Assembly: GCA_023427125.1 (NCBI GenBank)
Contig: JAEZBP010000441.1
Coordinates: 1 to 6,550, forward strand
Direction of reading: 5' to 3'
Source of the DNA: Pseudomonadota bacterium
GTDB lineage: Bacteria > Myxococcota_A > Polyangia > Polyangiales > Sandaracinaceae
DNA length: 6,550 nt
Shown here one piece after another: positions 5,321 to 6,550 of this stretch (positions are counted from its first letter, which is position 1; every line of letters begins with the position of its first letter). Both the position numbers and the translations under genes were made by a program. A model generated the notes under the pieces. The model did no database searches, was not told the origin of the DNA, and saw only the letters and a list, made by a program, of their open reading frames with translations.

Positions 5321-5334
5321 CGCGCGACCTAACC

Positions 5335-6273
5335 ATGAGCGTCGAGCTTTCTGTCATCGAGGAGGACGCGGGCACACGCCTCGACGTGCTCTTGGTCCGC
5401 CGCGTCGAGGGCATGAGCCGCGCGAAGGCGCGCCGGATGATCGAGGACGGAGGGGTGCGGGTGAACGGCCGGCGCGCGCGAAAGGGCGCGCGGGTCGCGA
5501 GCGGCGACCACGTGCACCTCGACGAGAAGCCGGTCCCGACCGACTTCCCGGCGGCGGCCGATCCGGAGCTGCCGCTCGCCGTGCGCTACGAGGACGCGCA
5601 CCTCGTGATCGTCGACAAGCCGGCCGGCGTGCCCACCCACCCGCTCAAGCCCGACGAGCGCGGCACGATCGCGGGCGCGCTCCTCGCGCGCTACCCGGAG
5701 ATGGGCAACGTCGGCTACGCGCAGCGCGAGCCCGGGATCCTGCACCGGCTCGACAACGAGACCTCGGGCCTCCTGATCGCCGCGCGCTCGGCGCGCGCGT
5801 TCGACGCGCTGCGCGCGCTGCTGACCAACGCCCGCATCGACAAGCGCTACCTCGCGCTGGTCGTGGGCAACCCGGGCGTCACGACCATCGACGCGCCGAT
5901 CGCGCCGCACCCGAGCGATCCGCGCCGCGTGCACGCCTGCGTCGACCCGCTCGATCGCCGGCGGCCCAAGGCGCGCCCCGCGACGACCGAGGTGCTGAAG
6001 GCTGAGCGCGTCGGCGAGAAGCACGCGCTGCTCGAGGTGAAGGCGACCATCGCGGTGCGCCACCAGATCCGCGCGCACCTCGCGGCGATCGGCCACCCGC
6101 TGGTCGGCGACTGGCTCTACGGCGGCCCGACGATCGAGGGCTTCGCGCGGCACTTCCTCCACGCCTCGCGCATCGCGTTCGTGCACCCGCTCGAGAGCGA
6201 CGTCGAGGTCGACGTGAGCGCGCCCTTGCCCGAGGAGCTCGCCGCGATCCGGCGGCGCTTGGAGAGCGAGTGA
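5335..6273 (+). CDS. RluA-family 23S rRNA pseudouridine synthase (RluC/RluD-like)
   Basis: A 312-aa enzyme that isomerises uridine to pseudouridine in structured RNA, most likely 23S rRNA during ribosome assembly. An S4 RNA-binding domain occupies about residues 13-62 (TRLDVLL, SRAKARRMIEDGGVRVNG). The catalytic domain follows: VDKPAGVPTHP (93-103); the family signature GILHRLDNETSGLL (134-147) with catalytic Asp140; KRYLALV (170-176) with the conserved Tyr172; and RHQIRAHLAAIGHPLVGDWLYGG (242-264). The usual TGR before HQIR is changed to AVR, a mild deviation. Length and S4 domain fit RluC/RluD, but which uridine is modified cannot be told. The ATG lacks a Shine-Dalgarno and may be read from a very short leader. 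The stop overlaps the start of pcm by 4 bp. Confidence 0.95.
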   Translation: MSVELSVIEEDAGTRLDVLLVRRVEGMSRAKARRMIEDGGVRVNGRRARKGARVASGDHVHLDEKPVPTDFPAAADPELPLAVRYEDAHLVIVDKPAGVPTHPLKPDERGTIAGALLARYPEMGNVGYAQREPGILHRLDNETSGLLIAARSARAFDALRALLTNARIDKRYLALVVGNPGVTTIDAPIAPHPSDPRRVHACVDPLDRRRPKARPATTEVLKAERVGEKHALLEVKATIAVRHQIRAHLAAIGHPLVGDWLYGGPTIEGFARHFLHASRIAFVHPLESDVEVDVSAPLPEELAAIRRRLESE

Positions 6274-6550
6274 GCGAGGCGGCGCGCGGAGAGATGGTCG
6301 CGCGCCAGCTCGCCGCCCGCGGCGTGCGCGATCCGCGCGTGCTGAGCGCGATGGCGAAGGTGCCGCGCGAGCGCTTCGTGCCGAGCGAGGTGCGGCACGC
6401 GTCCTACGACGATCGCGCGCTCCCGCTCGCGCGCGGGCAGACGATCTCGCAGCCCTACATGGTCGCCCGCGCCGCCGAGCTCGCGCGCATCGGGGCGGAC
6501 GCGATCGTGCTCGACGTCGGCACCGGCTCCGGCTATCAGGCCGCGGTCCT
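6270..6550 (+). CDS. pcm: Protein-L-isoaspartate O-methyltransferase, partial (3' end outside window)
   Basis: The first 93 codons of PIMT, which methylates abnormal L-isoaspartyl residues with S-adenosylmethionine to begin their repair. Family hallmarks: MVARQLAARGVRDPRVLSAM near 9-28, VPRERFVP (31-38), GQTISQPYMVA (56-66), and SAM-binding motif I VLDVGTGSGYQAAV (80-93), at which the window ends. GTG 6270 overlaps the previous stop as GTGA and has GGAG 5 nt upstream; ATG 6294 is in frame, but its purine-rich stretch is too close to serve as a ribosome site. The overlap implies translational coupling with the pseudouridine synthase. About half or more of the protein is missing. Confidence 0.95.
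   Translation, partial: MSEAARGEMVARQLAARGVRDPRVLSAMAKVPRERFVPSEVRHASYDDRALPLARGQTISQPYMVARAAELARIGADAIVLDVGTGSGYQAAV

Larger units (their letters stand above)
5054..5334. other. Divergent intergenic region between P450 and pseudouridine synthase genes
   Basis: This 281-bp gap holds the P450 ribosome site (5068-5063), two related hairpins (5149-5173 and 5191-5210) enclosed partly by an 8-bp inverted repeat (5140-5147 with 5186-5193), a 13-bp exact palindrome (5228-5240), and an extended -10-like element before the plus-strand gene (5312-5320). No clear P450 promoter and no plausible small gene were found. Confidence 0.6.

Noticed and set aside
4110..5414. Minus-strand open frame overlapping the P450 and the start of the pseudouridine synthase
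   Set aside because: Arg/Ala-rich out-of-frame translation of the P450 gene, with no recognisable domain.
1..6550. CRISPR arrays, tRNA or rRNA genes, transposases, integrases
   Set aside because: No regularly spaced repeats, no tRNA-like cloverleaf or rRNA sequence, and no transposase or recombinase motifs were seen. Any island status rests only on gene content.

Overview
The window is very GC-rich and has the strong third-position G/C codon bias typical of high-GC delta-proteobacteria. A myxobacterium-like organism (order Polyangiales or similar) is my best guess. That rests only on composition and gene style, because there is no rRNA or other marker. The window appears to join accessory genes on the left to housekeeping genes on the right.

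Bases 1-2843 (minus strand) hold a compact three-gene operon. It reads: a poly(ADP-ribose)-polymerase-like ADP-ribosyltransferase (484 aa: WGR-type domain, helical regulatory domain, ART catalytic domain with an intact H-Y-E triad); 14 bp later a macro-domain ADP-ribose-binding protein (263 aa) with an acidic-aromatic tail; and 44 bp later a protein with a WGR-like N-terminus and HEAT-like helices that runs off the left edge. Together these look like a writer, a candidate eraser/reader and a candidate DNA- or partner-binding accessory. The ART domain resembles human PARP4 (vault PARP) more than PARP1 in several remembered motifs. This operon is the best candidate in the window for an under-described system.

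Bases 2844-3681 hold a divergent regulatory gap and a plus-strand type II toxin-antitoxin pair: a ribbon-helix-helix antitoxin and a PIN-domain (VapC-like) toxin that overlap by 4 bp. A promoter-like element and an 8-bp direct repeat sit on top of the antitoxin start, which suggests a leaderless, autorepressed transcript. The toxin gene ends 1 bp from the end of a convergent cytochrome P450 gene.

Bases 3683-5053 (minus) encode a soluble, complete cytochrome P450. The 281-bp gap between it and the next gene contains an exact 13-bp palindrome and two similar hairpins. From 5335 the plus strand carries an RluA-family pseudouridine synthase, followed with a 4-bp overlap by pcm (protein-L-isoaspartate O-methyltransferase), which is cut by the right edge.
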